From: Conoideocrella luteorostrata
Taxonomy: Eukaryota > Ascomycota > Sordariomycetes > Hypocreales > Clavicipitaceae
NCBI GenBank assembly: GCA_032433595.1
Contig: JASWJB010000119.1
Coordinates: 1-64,000, forward strand
Direction of reading: 5' to 3'
DNA: 64,000 nt
A program made the position numbers and the translations under genes. Below, piece by piece: positions 34,376 through 46,478 of this stretch (the stretch's first letter is position 1; the number at the start of each line of letters is the position of its first letter). The notes beneath the pieces are model-generated. The model did not search any database, had not been told where the DNA came from, and saw nothing but the letters and a program-made list of their open reading frames with translations.

Positions 34376-35625
34376 ATGACGGTCGCATCAAAGCAAGCTT
34401 GCAAGACCAGTGGTACCAATTGCGGCAACGGTGACATTCATTATTCAAGCAATGGAGCTTCAAACGGCGTCACAAAAGTGGGTGTGATAAAGGACAATAA
34501 CTGGCAGCAGGCAGGACCTGCTGCATTTGATTTTCGCAGTATGTCATTCATTGTGGCTATTGACAAATGGTCGCGAGTCAAATTGCCCATGTTAACTTCT
34601 TTGTAGGCGACATCATGACAACACCAACGACCCGAATGCTCGAAGCCATCACTGACACTACTCTTCTCGATGATGACTTCAGGCAAGATCCGACCACACT
34701 TAATCTGGAGTCGTGGATTGCTGAGTTGACCGGTAAAGAGGCTGGTCTCTTTGTCGTAAGCGGTACAATGGGAAACCTGCTGAGCATCCGAACACATCTT
34801 CAAAGTCCGCCGCACAGTGTCATGTGCGACCACAGAAGTCACATAGTGACGCACGAAGCGGGCGGGATCGCTAGTCTCTGCGGCGCCATGATTCAAACCG
34901 TTGAGCCTTCTAACGATCGACACCTAACTCTAGAGGATTTGAAGAAAAAGCTAAATAGAGGTACGCTGGTTACTGATTGCCCTACCAAGTTAATCTCATT
35001 GGAATGTCCCCTTGGCGGAGTGATTCTGCCGCTGGGTGAGTGTCAACGTATCAGTACTTGGGCTCGTGAGAGCGGCCTCTCCATGCACCTCGACGGTGCT
35101 CGGTTGTGGGAAGCAGTTGCCGCTGGGGCAGGTACTCTCAAAGAGTATTGCGAATGCTTTGATAGCGTCAGTCTTTGCTTCTCTAAGGGTCTTGGAGCCC
35201 CTATTGGCTCCATCATCGTGGGGGACTTGGCTTTTCGAGAACGCGCACGATGGATTCGAAAGTCGATTGGTGGCGGATTGCGCCAGGCTGGCGTGGTATG
35301 CTCCGCAGCAAGGGTAGCCGTCGAGGACACATTTTTAGGTGGGAAGCTGCAGCTTTCCCATTCCAAAGCAAAGCAAATTGCGAGAATGTGGGAAGGATAT
35401 GGTGGTAAGTTGGCAAATGCGGTAGAAACGAACATGGTTTGGCTGGACACCGCGGCAATTGGGCTGAGTGAAGACGATTTCATCAAGGAGGGAGAGAAGT
35501 ACGGGTTGAAGTTCATGGGAACCAGATTGGTGGTGCATTACCAGATTGGAGATGAAGCTCTAGGCAGGTTAAATGAGCTCATGAAGAGGTTGTTGGGAGA
35601 GATTGATCTAGCGATTAATATGTAG
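34376..35625 (+). CDS. Threonine-aldolase-like PLP enzyme (VrtJ-like)
   Basis: Two exons, 34376-34538 and 34607-35625, give 393 residues; the 68-nt intron splits the Ser codon in FDFRSDIMTTPT. The fold-type I PLP family PF01212 (beta-eliminating lyase/threonine aldolase) cleaves beta-hydroxy amino acids such as L-threonine to glycine and an aldehyde. Motifs: FRSDIMTTPTTRMLEAI at the start of the domain, the ring-stacking region CDHRSHIVTHEAGG, LDGAR (D217, R220), and the PLP Lys K248 in CFSKGLGAPIGS. An N-terminal extension of about 50 residues has no known role. In the viridicatumtoxin cluster an aldolase of this type (VrtJ) is proposed to help make malonamate for the PKS starter. Here it is next to a 2OG oxygenase and an NR-PKS, with a matching ligase further on, which supports the same role (inference). 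A housekeeping GLY1 role is the alternative. Confidence 0.85.
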
Positions 35626-35981
35626 ATTGACCACAGAGCGTAGCATAACACGTTATTTTACCTTGGACCTTGTTCAACGGGGATTTCTGAACCGTGACGG
35701 TTTACCTAAAACAAGTAGCTGTCGGTGTGAAGTCTTGGTGCTTTTCGTATTAGCGCCTGACATCGTATTGCTATGATAACAAATTGTTTATCCATCTACG
35801 TGGTACTAGACTGCTGTGTCAATCTAGATTGCGATAGGACACGGCTGGATGATCACCTTTCGAGACATACTGTTTGAGCGCTGTTTTGCAGAATTTATGT
35901 GTTATGAAATCCCTATTTCTAGATAACTAAATCAAGAAGCTATATCTAAAACTGTACGTCACGAAATGTTCCAATTCTTCC
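35626..35981. other. Short intergenic region between convergent genes
   Basis: 356 bp between the aldolase and oxygenase stops, AT-rich, no gene seen; it holds two 3' ends. Confidence 0.6.
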
Positions 35982-37090
35982 CTATACAACAATAGTCTCC
36001 TGTCGCTCCATACCACCCGTCAAAATAGTGCGCTTCTCCTGCTCCTCATGCGTCTCCCTGAAAACGTCAAACTTCTCGTCATGCCATACCTTGGCAGAAA
36101 TCTGACGGCCAGTGCTATCCCTAAACTGGATGTTGTTCTCAGCCCTTAGGAAATAGGCGATGCTATAACGATCCTCGTGCTGCAAGCCACGAGTAGGGAT
36201 AACCTTGTGAACGGCAGATCGGAAACGGTTTCCAGACAGGAAGCGCAGCGTGTCTCCAACATTGATTACCGCATGATCGCGCTTTGGGGCGACAAATCTC
36301 CATCCTGCCGGTTCTTTGGACAGCACTTGAAGCCCCCATTGCTGGCACAGAAGGAACGTCAAGGTGCCAATGTCAGTGTGTTTGTTGTGGCCGACCCCAA
36401 GGTTGAGAGTCTCTTGCTTTGGGTAGCGGAACATGGAGAGAGTTGTCAAAGACTCCTTATCTTCGTTGTGAAAGTGAACTAGCTTGTCTGGGCCGTCTCG
36501 GCCGAGGCAGATGTCCAGATGACGGAGGATGGTCAGGCAAGCCTCCTGAGCAAGGCCAGTGAAACGGAGAAAGAGCTCGTGATTTTCCCGGATAGCGGGA
36601 GCGAGAGCGTTCGTTTTACCATTCAGCTCGTCTTTGGACGCCTTTGAGAATGTCAATGAGTGACATTACACGTAATTGAGCTGATACAAGCGTACCTTTA
36701 GTGACTCGTAGTAGTCCGGTAAGGAATTAACTGCTCCAGTAGACGTGGCCACAGGCTCATAGCTATCCATATGTTTAGTCTATCTTCCACAAAAATGAAT
36801 GATGCCATTCAACCTAAAGAAGCAACTTACCCATGAGTGTCGCTCTTGCGGTCATCCTTCATCTTCACTTCTAAGTCCTGGTGAAAGTACTTGTTCATGA
36901 AGTCCAAGACAGCCTGCCAGTCGCGCAAGAAGGTTTCGTCACTACGAAGGTCTAGGTAGAAGAAGCCCTGACCTTCGCACGCAGCGAGGAGTCTACTCCT
37001 CTCGTTAGCATCATTTGACTTTAATCGACCCCAGTCAATGACACTCAGAGGAGCTTCCAGCAGCTCAAGCGGCTCAGGCAAGGCACCCAT
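35982..37090 (-). CDS. 2-oxoglutarate/Fe(II) oxygenase, isopenicillin N synthase-like
   Basis: Three exons on the minus strand, 37090-36831, 36762-36696 and 36641-35982, give 328 residues. Conserved parts: the N-terminal DIOX_N domain (IDWGRLKSND..RLLAACEGQGFFYL) and the C-terminal jelly-roll. The iron triad is H197 and D199 (HTD) with H254 (SAVHKVIP); R267 in RYSIAYF would bind 2-oxoglutarate. Splicing restores SDTHGYEPVATSTGAVNSLPDYYESLK. Enzymes of this type hydroxylate, desaturate or rearrange small molecules. In the vrt cluster an oxygenase of the same class (VrtI) is one of the candidates for ring hydroxylation. This gene is divergent from the PKS and shares its promoter region, so it is very probably a pathway gene. 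The exact substrate position cannot be told. Confidence 0.87.
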
Positions 37091-37589
37091 TGCAAGTCAA
37101 TTTCGAAAGCGTGTAAAGAGATTGAACTGATAGGTGATGAGTCGATTGATAAAGTACATAGATTAATATAGTTACAAAATATTCTCCGGCAAGTGGTTTC
37201 AAAATGACAAACGTGACGCAATTATATTCATTGAACCACTCTCTAAGTCACTCTCAGTCTCGCACAATTAACTAAGCTTAGGGCCGGCTAATTCCGGCTT
37301 TTATATCAGTGATGTGATGATTTTAAAGAAGTATGATACGATAAGAATGCGGAAACTAATAACTGTTCGGATGTCGGCTTTTGCATGGACGAAGACGAAG
37401 TAATGAACATGAGCGGGAGCAGTCTTTAACAGCGCACGGATCGACATCAAGTAGCACGGGTTTTGCGGCGGCACGATATCATATCAACCCGGGCTTCTGT
37501 GAGTGGCTGTAGTTGGAAAATATGGCATGCGTTCCCCAGCCACGTTGCATCGGCTTTTGCACGCCACCTCAGGGCCCTGTCGGATTTTA

Positions 37590-37603
37590 TCACCCTGGGG
37601 TGA
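37590..37603. promoter_or_regulatory. Perfect inverted repeat TCACCC-TG-GGGTGA
   Basis: Six-base arms with a two-base spacer in the shared promoter. A candidate operator, possibly for the Zn2Cys6 factor at 55646-57775, although the arms are not the classic CGG. Not seen by eye in the ligase promoter. Confidence 0.3.
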
Positions 37604-38009
37604 CGGGACTGGGTCATTGTGCCTGAAAACCAACCCCGGATTGATTGCCACTGAGTTACTGCGTTGATTGCTAAGAAAACTGATTCGTATGGCTGACAAG
37701 TTTGTTGAGGCTGGTGGTAGATGAAGGTTTTAGGGCCGCGTGGGTGGATATGCAGAGGCTCAAAAACCGCATGTTGAAGTGTCGCCATGTTTTGGGTCAA
37801 GGGGACATTGAGAACGTGAATCTTGAATATATATATGTTTCATCAATTACGCTGATTATTTTATACTCAATTCAATCTCTCATTAGTTCTTGTCGTCACC
37901 CACCACTACTGAAGTGCATACAGGCGCACATTGACGCCTGTGAGGACCACAAAGTGAGTGTATATGCCACGACGTCATTGAAGGCCGTGCAGATTTTCTT
38001 TGGTTGGAA

Positions 38010-38017
38010 TATAAATA
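38010..38017 (+). promoter_or_regulatory. TATA box of the PKS gene
   Basis: TATAAATA 110 bp before the PKS ATG. Confidence 0.5.
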
Positions 38018-38119
38018 CATCGCAACGGGGGGTGGGGGTTTCTTTTAGAGAAAAAAAAAGACGAACAAAACTTTAAAAAAAGAGACATCTGTTGACAAAT
38101 TCATAGGCCTTTCCCCAAA

Positions 38120-41100
38120 ATGACTGGCCCTATCGGCATTGCAACCGGAGCGGAAGATGCTCTGGCCAGACTTGTATACTTTGGCAATGAATTCCCCAAC
38201 GATGACTTGAACGAATTATTCCGAAAGCTTCTGCAGCATAGCAAAGACAGAAGATTCCGGATACTCGGAGCTTTTCTCGACGAAGCAGTTCTTGTTCTTC
38301 AGGAAGAAATTGCCAGGCTTCCTCATCACGTTAAAAGCCAGGTACCTCATTTTGACAACATCGTAACCATCTCAGAGAATGGATACCTTCGAGAACTCGG
38401 TCTCGGTGCTGCAATGGAGAGTGCTTTGCTCATCATACTACAATTGGGTTTATTCATTGGGTATGCTGCCAGTGCCTAGACGCGAAAAGCGAGGAGAAGC
38501 TTACAGAAACTAGACATTACGAGGCTGAAGATAGGGAGCTCAGTTTGCCAAAAGGTCCCACTGTCTTGGCCGGACTTAGTGTCGGCCTCTTCACAGGAGC
38601 TGCCGTTGCACTATCTACCTCTCTCGCAGAAGTTGTCAAGAATGGTGCCGAGTGTTTGAGGGTTTCTTTCCGACTGGGGGTTTACGTTGGGGAGTTCTCG
38701 AGCAATTTGGAAGCACCACAACCTGATGGCATACTGCAAAGCTGGGCGCATGTCATCACTGGAATGTCTGAACAGTCTATGAACGATGAGCTGGATCGGG
38801 TAAACACCGATCTGGGAAACCCTGAGATCTCAAAAGTATTCATCAGCGCCGCCGATAAGACATCTGTCAGTCTAAGCGGACCACCTTCTCGTATCAAGGC
38901 TGCCTTCCAGTACTCAAGCGACCTTCGCTACTCCAAGTCTTTGCCTCTGCCAGTGTATGATGGCCTTTGTCACGCAAAGCATCTCTATGGCCAGAAGGAT
39001 ATTGATGTCGTTATCGACAGCGAGAACTCTCTCATTTCTCTGGCTCGTCGACTTCAGCTTCCTCTGATTTCGTCCAAGACCGGCAAGCCTTTCGAGGCTA
39101 CCACCGCCGGAGAGCTTCTCCCAGAAATCGCCACCGAGTTGATCACCGGAAGCATCTACCTCGACAATGTTACCGAAGGAATAATTTCCCACGTGGATTC
39201 GGTATGTGACGCCACGAGCTTACGTATTGACACGTTTCGCACTTCTATTGTTTTCAAGGGCATTTTGGGGGCCTTAACAAGCCACTTCTCTGAAATGGGG
39301 ATCTCAAAAAATGACATGGTTGACTGGGTTCATCGAGATTTTGGAACCCGTAACCCCAGCACTGTGAGCAATTCAAAACTGGCTATTGTTGGAATGGCTT
39401 GCCGCATGCCTGGAGGAGGGAACGATCTTGAACAATTCTGGGAATTGCTCGAACAAGGCCGAGATGTCCACACCAAGGTTCCGAAGGATCGCTTTGATCT
39501 CGACACTCATTATGATCCCTCCGGCAATACAGAGAATGCTGCCACAACACCATATGGCAATTTTATCGACCGACCAGGCTTTTTTGATGCCGGCTTCTTT
39601 ACTATGTCCCCGAGAGAGGTATGCATGCATGCGGTTGATATTCTGATGTTGCAGTTGGAACACCAAACTAACTATGACCCTCATTTAGGCGGAGCAAACT
39701 GACCCTATGCAGAGACTTGCTCTAACTACTGCTTATGAAGCCATGGAAATGGCTGGTCTTGTTCCCGGCCGCACTGCCTCCACACGCCGAGAACGTATTG
39801 GAACTTTCTACGGTCAAGCAAGCGACGACTGGCGCGAGCTTAATGCTTCACAGAATATTGGAACTTACGCAGTCCCTGGGGGAGTTCGAGGTTTTACCAC
39901 CGGACGAATAAACTATTTCTTCAAGTTTGCCGGACCGTCTTTCTGCATCGACACAGCCTGCTCCAGTTCCATGGCAGCAGTTCACCAAGCTTGCATGGCA
40001 TTGTGGGAAGGCGAAACTGATACTGCTATTGCTGGCGGCGTGAACATCATCACCGATCCAGACAACTACGCAGGTCTTGGTAATGCTCATTTCTTGTCCA
40101 AAACCGGGCAGTGCAAGGTCTGGGACAAGGATGCCGATGGATACTGCAGAGCTGAAGGCATAGGCTCAATTGTGATCAAGCGTCTGGAGGATGCCGAAGC
40201 CGACAACGACAATGTCCTGGCGGTGGTCATGTCTGCCGCAACCAACCACTGCGCAGATGCCATCTCGATTACACATCCTCATGCTGGACACCAAAGGGAC
40301 AACTATCGTCGCGTTCTCCAAAAGGCTGGTATCAATCCGCTTGATGTCAGTTTCGTAGAGATGCACGGCACAGGCACACAGGCAGGAGATGCTATTGAGT
40401 CGGAATCAGTTCTGGATGTATTCGCCCCCGTCAAGCCTCGCCGCCGTGCCGACCAGAAGCTGCTTCTTGGCGCGTTGAAAAGTAATATCGGCCATGGTGA
40501 AGCAGCCGCTGGCATCTCTTCCCTCATCAAGGTCCTTCTCAGTTTTCAGAAGAGCGCCATTCCTCCTCACGTTGGTATCAAGACGGAGATCAATCCCACG
40601 ATCCCCAAGGACATTGACCGACGGAATGCCAGCTTGGCAATGAAGTTAACTCCTTGGCCGCGACCTCAAGGCAAGAAACGTATTGCCATGGTGAACTCTT
40701 TCGGCGCTCACGGCGGCAACACTACACTCATACTCGAAGATCCCCCAGAGAGACATCGGCCGCGTGCCAGCCCTGAAAGTGCAGACGATCGGGCTCTGCA
40801 TCCCATAATTATCTCTGCCAGGAGCAAGAAATCGCTGCAGGCTAACTTGCTAACAATGCTGGCCTATCTGGAAGCTAATCCCGACGTTGATCTGGCTGAC
40901 TTGTCTTACACGACCTGTGCTCGGCGTATACAGCATAACTTGCGAATCGCTACTACCGTCTCCAGCAGTTCCGGACTGCAAAAATTCCTTCGCGCTGCCA
41001 TTGAGAACAAAGCTGGGTCCGAAGCGAAGCCGATCCCCCCTAATACCCCTTCCGTTGTCCTCACATTTACCGGCCAAGGAGCATCCTACAAGGGCATTCG

Positions 41101-43675
41101 ACAAGACCTCTTTGATGAGATTCCGTATTTCCGCGAGCAGGTTCTCCAGCTTGATCAACTTGTCCAGCGCCTTGGATTTCCATCCGTGGTCCCTGCCATC
41201 ACGGGCAGTGATGACGATGACGTCCTGTCTCCTGTCATCAGTCAACTCTGCATTGTGGTCCTAGAGATATCTCTAGCTAGGTTCTGGTCTTACATGGGCA
41301 TAAAGCCAAGTGCTGTGATTGGACATAGTCTTGGCGAGTACGCTGCGCTGGCCGTTGCTGGTGTTTTGTCCGCTGCCGATGTTTTGTACCTTGTCGGTAC
41401 TCGAGCTCGCATTACAGAGCAGCGATGCACTCCTTACAGCCATGGCATGCTGTCAGTTTTGGGCACCCCCGAGGAAATTGAGCGTGTTTTAAGGGGCACT
41501 CCAGAGACAGAAACCATTAGATACGAGGTGTCGTGCCAAAACACCCATAACGACACGGTGCTGGGTGCATACAAGGCAGATATTGATACGATCCGCAAGA
41601 TTCTGGAGGCAAACAGTTTCAAGGCCATGCCGTTGGAGATTCCCTTTGCTTACCACACTTCTCAGATGGAGGCAGTCATTGACGATCTGGAGAAGCTGGC
41701 ACAGTCAGTGCCATTCAAAGCGCCCAGCATTCCTGTTCTGTCTACTATGCTGGGAACAGCGGTTTTTGACGGCAAAACAATTAATGCAAACTACCTGCGC
41801 CGCCAGACTCGCAACTGTGTCAAGTTTGCGGCCGCGGCCGAAGCCGCTCGTGATCTTGGAATCGTTGATGATAGTACTATCTGGGTTGACGTTGGCCCAC
41901 ACCCAGTCTGTGTTGGCTTCGTCAAGAAACTGTTCCCCCAAGCTAGAATCGGCTCGTCCTGCCGACGCAATGAGGACAACCTCTCCACTGTCGCAAAGAC
42001 ACTGATCACATTGCACCTCGCTGGTATCACTCCTAGCTGGAACGAGTATTATAGAGCGAATGAGAAGGCTTACAAACTGCTCAATCTCCCCAAGTATTCT
42101 TGGAATGAGACAAATTACTGGATCCCGTACTATGGTACCTGGACGCTCGACAAGGCTCATTACAAACATGGGACCACGCCGGGAAATGCTCTCACTACTG
42201 CGGTTGCTGTTAATTCAGGCCTTCGAACTTCTACTATTCACCAGATCACGAGTGAGACTATTGAAGCGACGACGGCTTCGTTGTCAATTCTCTCCGACAT
42301 TCAGCACCCCGAGTTCCGCGCCGCTGTATACGGACACACAATGAACAACTGTGGCGTTGCAACATCGTCGATATGGACTGACATGGCTCTAGCGGTGGGC
42401 GAGTATCTCTACAAGAAGTTCCAGCCCTCAGCCAAAGAAGTTCACATGAATGTGTGCGACTTGGAGGTCCTCCATGCCCAAGTCGCCAGTAAGGTCAAGG
42501 GTGCTTGGCAACCTCTCGCACTTGAGGCCAACTTCGACTGGGAGACGCAGTACATGTCACTGGCCTGGTACGATGTTGGTGTTGAAACTGGGGAGCGAGA
42601 TGCTGAGCACTTTGCAACGGCTGCCGTGCGGTTCGAGGACCCCGGCTCTTGGACTGCTGAATGGAATCGCACTACGCATCTAGTCCTGGGACGAATCGAG
42701 GCTCTCCAGCAGCTTGCCAGTGAGAACAAGGCTAACAGAATCTCCAAACGCCTGGCTTACACCCTCTTCAAGAACGTTGTCGACTACTCCGATCAGTACC
42801 GTGGCATAGACAGCATGATTCTGCATGAATATGAGGCCGTTGCCGACGTGACACTCGTGAATGATCGCCACGGCACTTGGCACACTCCTCCTCACTGGAT
42901 TGACAGCGTCTGTCACCTTGCTGGTCTGATCATGAATGGCAGCGATGCCTCCAACACCCAAGACTATTTCTACGTCACTCCGGGGAGCGACAGCCTTCGG
43001 TTTCTGAAGCCACTTGAGGCTGGTGGCAAGTATAGGAGCTACGTCCGGATGTTTCCGTTGCCCGTCGAAGCCGGAAACATGCACGCTGGTGATGTGTACA
43101 TTTTGCAAGATGACACAATTGTCGGCGTGTTGAGCCAGATCCGCTTCCGTCGTGTGCCACGACTGCTGATGGATCGCTTCTTCTCCGCTCCTGCAGCTGA
43201 TAAGCCCAGTCATGTCGCCCAACAAGAAAAGCCTCATGCCCCAGCACCTTCTAAGAAGGCAGCCACTCCTGCTGCCCCCAAAGCTACGGCGCCTGCTCCC
43301 AAGCCCGTGGTCAAGGCACCGGAACCTGTTGCACAGGCTAAGCAGGAGTCCCCAAGTGTGAATGAAGGGCTCACCAGCGGTTCTTCATCTGCCACCAGTG
43401 ATGGCGGTAATGAGATTCCTACGCCTGCTGAGACCGAGGACTTAGATGCTGGTGTTGTCGGCCAGTGCATTCAAATCATTGCACGTGAGACGAACTTGGA
43501 TATGAGCGAGTTGACTTCCGACGCTACCTTTACGCAGCTTGGGGTTGACTCTTTGATGTCTTTAGTCTTGTCGGAGAAGTTCCGCAACGAACTCGGAATC
43601 GATGTCAAGAGCTCCCTGTTCCTGGAATGCCCTACTGTTGGTGAAGTGAAGGAGTGGATAGATCAAAATTGCTAA
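38120..43675 (+). CDS. Non-reducing polyketide synthase, SAT-KS-MAT-PT-ACP (VrtA-like)
   Basis: Exons 38120-38460, 38514-39618 and 39689-43675 give 1810 residues; the junctions restore LFIG-HYEAED and [16 protein letters not shown] (1 to about 360): the loading motif normally GxCxG is GLSVG, with S136 in place of Cys; His H267 is kept. KS (about 400-815): C573 in DTACSSS, with His in EMHGTGT and NIGHGE. MAT (about 940-1250): S1029 in GHSLGEY. PT (about 1290-1600): H1365 in [10 protein letters not shown] and D1554 in WIDSVCH. A Pro/Ala/Lys-rich linker leads to one ACP with S1770 in GVDSL. The protein ends after the ACP: no TE, Claisen cyclase, reductive release or methyltransferase domain. This layout is that of NR-PKS group V, which relies on a separate metallo-beta-lactamase-type thioesterase. 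With the aldolase and ligase nearby, a malonamoyl-primed, tetracycline- or naphthacene-like product is likely (inference). Confidence 0.93.
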
Positions 43676-44885
43676 CTGTACAGAAGAAGACTATTGCTAT
43701 TCACTTGCCCCGTGGTTGAAATTCAGGCATAGATTGCTTCAGTTGGTCCTATTTGTTATGGCAGTGGAGATGGATTTGTGATATTCGACTTGAGATATTC
43801 ACAAGCAAAAATGATAGCCTCTAAGTGTAGCGACTTGTGTCTAAAGTTCCTGTCTTTACAGATGTTATGGTTATTGTGAAGCTATGTGTGTGTGTGTACA
43901 AAACTTGTCAGTGTATGCCATTGCATGGAGAAGCTCATTATGTTAGCTATCAGTGAGCAATCAAAAATAGCTGTCAAATCAATCACTCTGTGTGGTTGGC
44001 TTGTGGGAGGGAACGAGCCTACACAACTCTACGCCGCTGTTCCTGGGTTCAATTCAGCTCAGCCGTCCTGCATGGCTGACGCGTAGCAGACCAGGCTAAA
44101 AACAGGCCGTCAGGCGGACACTTGCACAGCCCCCGGTGCATGCAGGAAGCCGTGTTTCCCCTGAGCATAAGCAGCAGGCACCTCGTATCCGATCTTGTCC
44201 ATCTTTATCTCCATGGGCACACCGGGCAACAGTTCGTGAAAGACAGCATGAGAATTACGTTTTACGAAAGTAAGTGTCTTCCAGCAGTCCCTCTCGGCAA
44301 TGGGGCTGTTGCCGCAAGGTAGCAGTAGCCAGCCCGAACGTCTCATCGTAATCGGCTCCCAGCCAACCAATCCTAGCTTCACGATGTGACCCTGGTGCTA
44401 GATGGGCCAAACTACGGCCCGGCGCGGCCCAGACACCTGCAAAGCACTCCGCACGATCCTCCGCTGTTGGTTAGGTGTTGGTTAGATGCGAGGCATGGCC
44501 ATGGCCAGCGCTAACCGCCGCAAGCTACCAGTGGTCTTGCAGTAATTCCGGGCCACCGCGCATACGGGGGTGGTGGTGGCTCGGAAATACTGCTGTGGTA
44601 CTTCGTACTGTGCTCAGCAGTCTGTACAACGCGAAAGGTTGTCCAACTGACCTGTTGAAACCCAGCAGGAAGCCTTGCTGAAAACGAGGCTATGCAGTAT
44701 CAGGATTCTTCACGTCGGCAGGGGGCCGGCTGATGCCTGATGGCAATCCCTCCCTTTGCCCGCTGCTTTTATAATATGTTGGGTTTCTCGTAACATTCCA
44801 CAAAATTACCGTCAGACTCACCTATGAAGCGTCCTGCTCTTTCTTTGCACTGCTCTAGCTACAGTAGTTGACGGGCTGAATCACC
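43676..44885. other. Intergenic region after the PKS
   Basis: No gene seen. It begins with the PKS 3' side and includes repeat B copy 1. A TATAATA box at 44770-44776 lies 110 bp before the next gene. Confidence 0.55.
43741..44160 (+). repeat. Diverged direct repeat B, copy 1 (PKS 3' flank)
   Basis: Matches 47131-47575 in order, with gaps: shared blocks include TGGATTTG, GATAGCCTCT, CGACTTGT, CATTATGTTAGCT, and later GACGCG.AGCA, CAGGCGG.CA and TTGCACAGCC. Alignment by eye; identity is roughly 70-80% in blocks. Confidence 0.75.
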
Positions 44886-46478
44886 ATGTCGCAGGCCTAC
44901 CCAACTCCTCCCGGCTCGCCGAATGCATCAGATATCACTGTCGCTCAGAAGAAGCGCGTCGGACCTCATGCCGACGAGACGTCAAGATGCTGTTCCATGC
45001 CAGCGTTCGCCAGCACGGCTCAAGATCTGCCACTCAAGTCGAGCTCAACGAAATTTGGCGAGCAGGGCGCTGAGAAATCGCCGGCAGTCGACATAGCCGG
45101 CCTGAGAGCTCTACTTTGTCTCGATAATTGGCGATGTGGAAGCACTACAAAGCAGGGGACGCCTTGTAAATTGCTGACTGCAAAACAAATAAGGCCCCAG
45201 GTTGATTCACATTTTCTCTTGGTCGCAAGACTTACTCAGTCATCCCCTGAAAGCACTGGCGAACTGGAAACTCTTGCGAGACTGGTACATTGTCGCCTCC
45301 ACAAGACCGACGGCCACATCGAGGCCCGCATCAAGATATGGAACGCCTGTCTTCCAAGCGGAGAACAAATTAATCCAGCCATTGCTCTGGAGACAGAAGT
45401 AAGGGGGATTCTTGGTCCTCCTACCACGAAATGCCTCGGAGAGACAATCACGCAGAGGAATTGCTCTGTCGATAGCATCGCGCAAGAATCTTGTTCGGTC
45501 GAGATCGGCGGGCGGAGGGTGCAAAATTGCGCCCGAACAGTTGACAAGATTGCCGAGCTGGTGACTCCTCGCTTCGAAGCCAAGTTGGAAATTGAATATT
45601 TTCTCAAAGTATTGGAGCGTAACAGATACTGTGAGAATCACAGCAACTTTCCACTGGAGCACACCTCTGCTTGGAGTTTGAGGATCCATGAAATCCGGCG
45701 CAAATATTGCCAAGAGCCTGCGAAGTCAGCCAACGACGGCAATCCCAAATCTTCGCAAAGCCAAGAAGACGATGTAGACACAAAGAACGATCCAACGTCA
45801 ACCGACACAGATTCAACTACTGAACACTCGTCGCAGCGAAGCCGTGTAACAATGGGTACCTCGACTGACAGTCCTGCATGGTTGAACACGGATCCGGCCG
45901 ATTATTGGCCCAGAGAGTACGATGTGACTCCATTTGACAAAGTGAAGAGAAGACACAATGCGGGGGTGGCGCAGAATTCGTTGCAAAAAATCTCCAGTAC
46001 GGTGCAACGAAACCTCAATGAGAAGGCTGGCGACTGCAAGGACGGTTACATATACCTCTATCAGGTCGAAGGAAACGCGGATTACGTCAAGATTGGCTAT
46101 ACCACTCGAACCCTGGATTTGAGACACAAGGAATGGGAGTTTGAATGCAATCGTGTTCCCAAAATGCTGCAACCCGGGAAATCACTACCTAAAAGAGTTC
46201 CCAATGTTCGTCGGGTTGAGGCTTTGTGTCATGCGGAATTGGACTACTGCCGTGTCGATATTTTTTGCCGCGGCTGCCTGAAAGAACACACTGAATGGTT
46301 TGAAATCCCCGCAGCCAATGCTATTAGGGTCATTCAGAAGTGGTCAGATTGGATGTCCTCTGACCCGTATGAGAAGAAGAGGACGCTCCGATCTGGACCT
46401 AATTGGGCATTGAAAGTCGAAGAACAGCAGAAAGTCGTCAAAATAAGCGATTTCATGAGAGGCATTTCAACCGTGTAG
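44886..46478 (+). CDS. T5orf172 / GIY-YIG-like domain protein
   Basis: A 530-residue intronless protein. The C-terminal part (about residues 385-485) matches the T5orf172 DNA-binding domain (PF10544), related to GIY-YIG nucleases: GYIYLYQVEGNADYVKIGYT, then ERHKEW-like DLRHKEWEFEC, RRVEALCHAELD and HTEWFEI. Near residue 90 is RCGSTTKQGTPCK, a short Cys motif often found at the front of these fungal proteins. The middle (about 290-335) is disordered, rich in Ser, Thr and Asp. Family members are multi-copy in fungi and have no proven function; nuclease activity is not established. The gene lies inside the PKS-ligase locus but does not look biosynthetic. Together with its flanking repeats it seems part of an inserted or duplicated block. 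Confidence 0.8.
   Translation: MSQAYPTPPGSPNASDITVAQKKRVGPHADETSRCCSMPAFASTAQDLPLKSSSTKFGEQGAEKSPAVDIAGLRALLCLDNWRCGSTTKQGTPCKLLTAKQIRPQVDSHFLLVARLTQSSPESTGELETLARLVHCRLHKTDGHIEARIKIWNACLPSGEQINPAIALETEVRGILGPPTTKCLGETITQRNCSVDSIAQESCSVEIGGRRVQNCARTVDKIAELVTPRFEAKLEIEYFLKVLERNRYCENHSNFPLEHTSAWSLRIHEIRRKYCQEPAKSANDGNPKSSQSQEDDVDTKNDPTSTDTDSTTEHSSQRSRVTMGTSTDSPAWLNTDPADYWPREYDVTPFDKVKRRHNAGVAQNSLQKISSTVQRNLNEKAGDCKDGYIYLYQVEGNADYVKIGYTTRTLDLRHKEWEFECNRVPKMLQPGKSLPKRVPNVRRVEALCHAELDYCRVDIFCRGCLKEHTEWFEIPAANAIRVIQKWSDWMSSDPYEKKRTLRSGPNWALKVEEQQKVVKISDFMRGISTV

Larger units (their letters stand above)
37091..38119. promoter_or_regulatory. Divergent promoter region of oxygenase and PKS
   Basis: A 1.03-kb region between the start codons of two opposite genes. 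No gene is seen in it. It contains a palindrome at 37590-37603 and a PKS-side TATA box, suggesting common control of both genes (inference). Confidence 0.6.

Noticed and set aside
43150..43675. A second ACP or a thioesterase at the PKS C-terminus
   Set aside because: Only one DSL phosphopantetheine site is seen; the Pro/Ala/Lys-rich stretch before it is a linker, and the stop follows the ACP directly.
44000..44110. GGGTTCAATTC resembling a tRNA T-arm
   Set aside because: No acceptor stem, anticodon arm or second promoter box can be folded around it, and the diverged repeat copy does not keep it.
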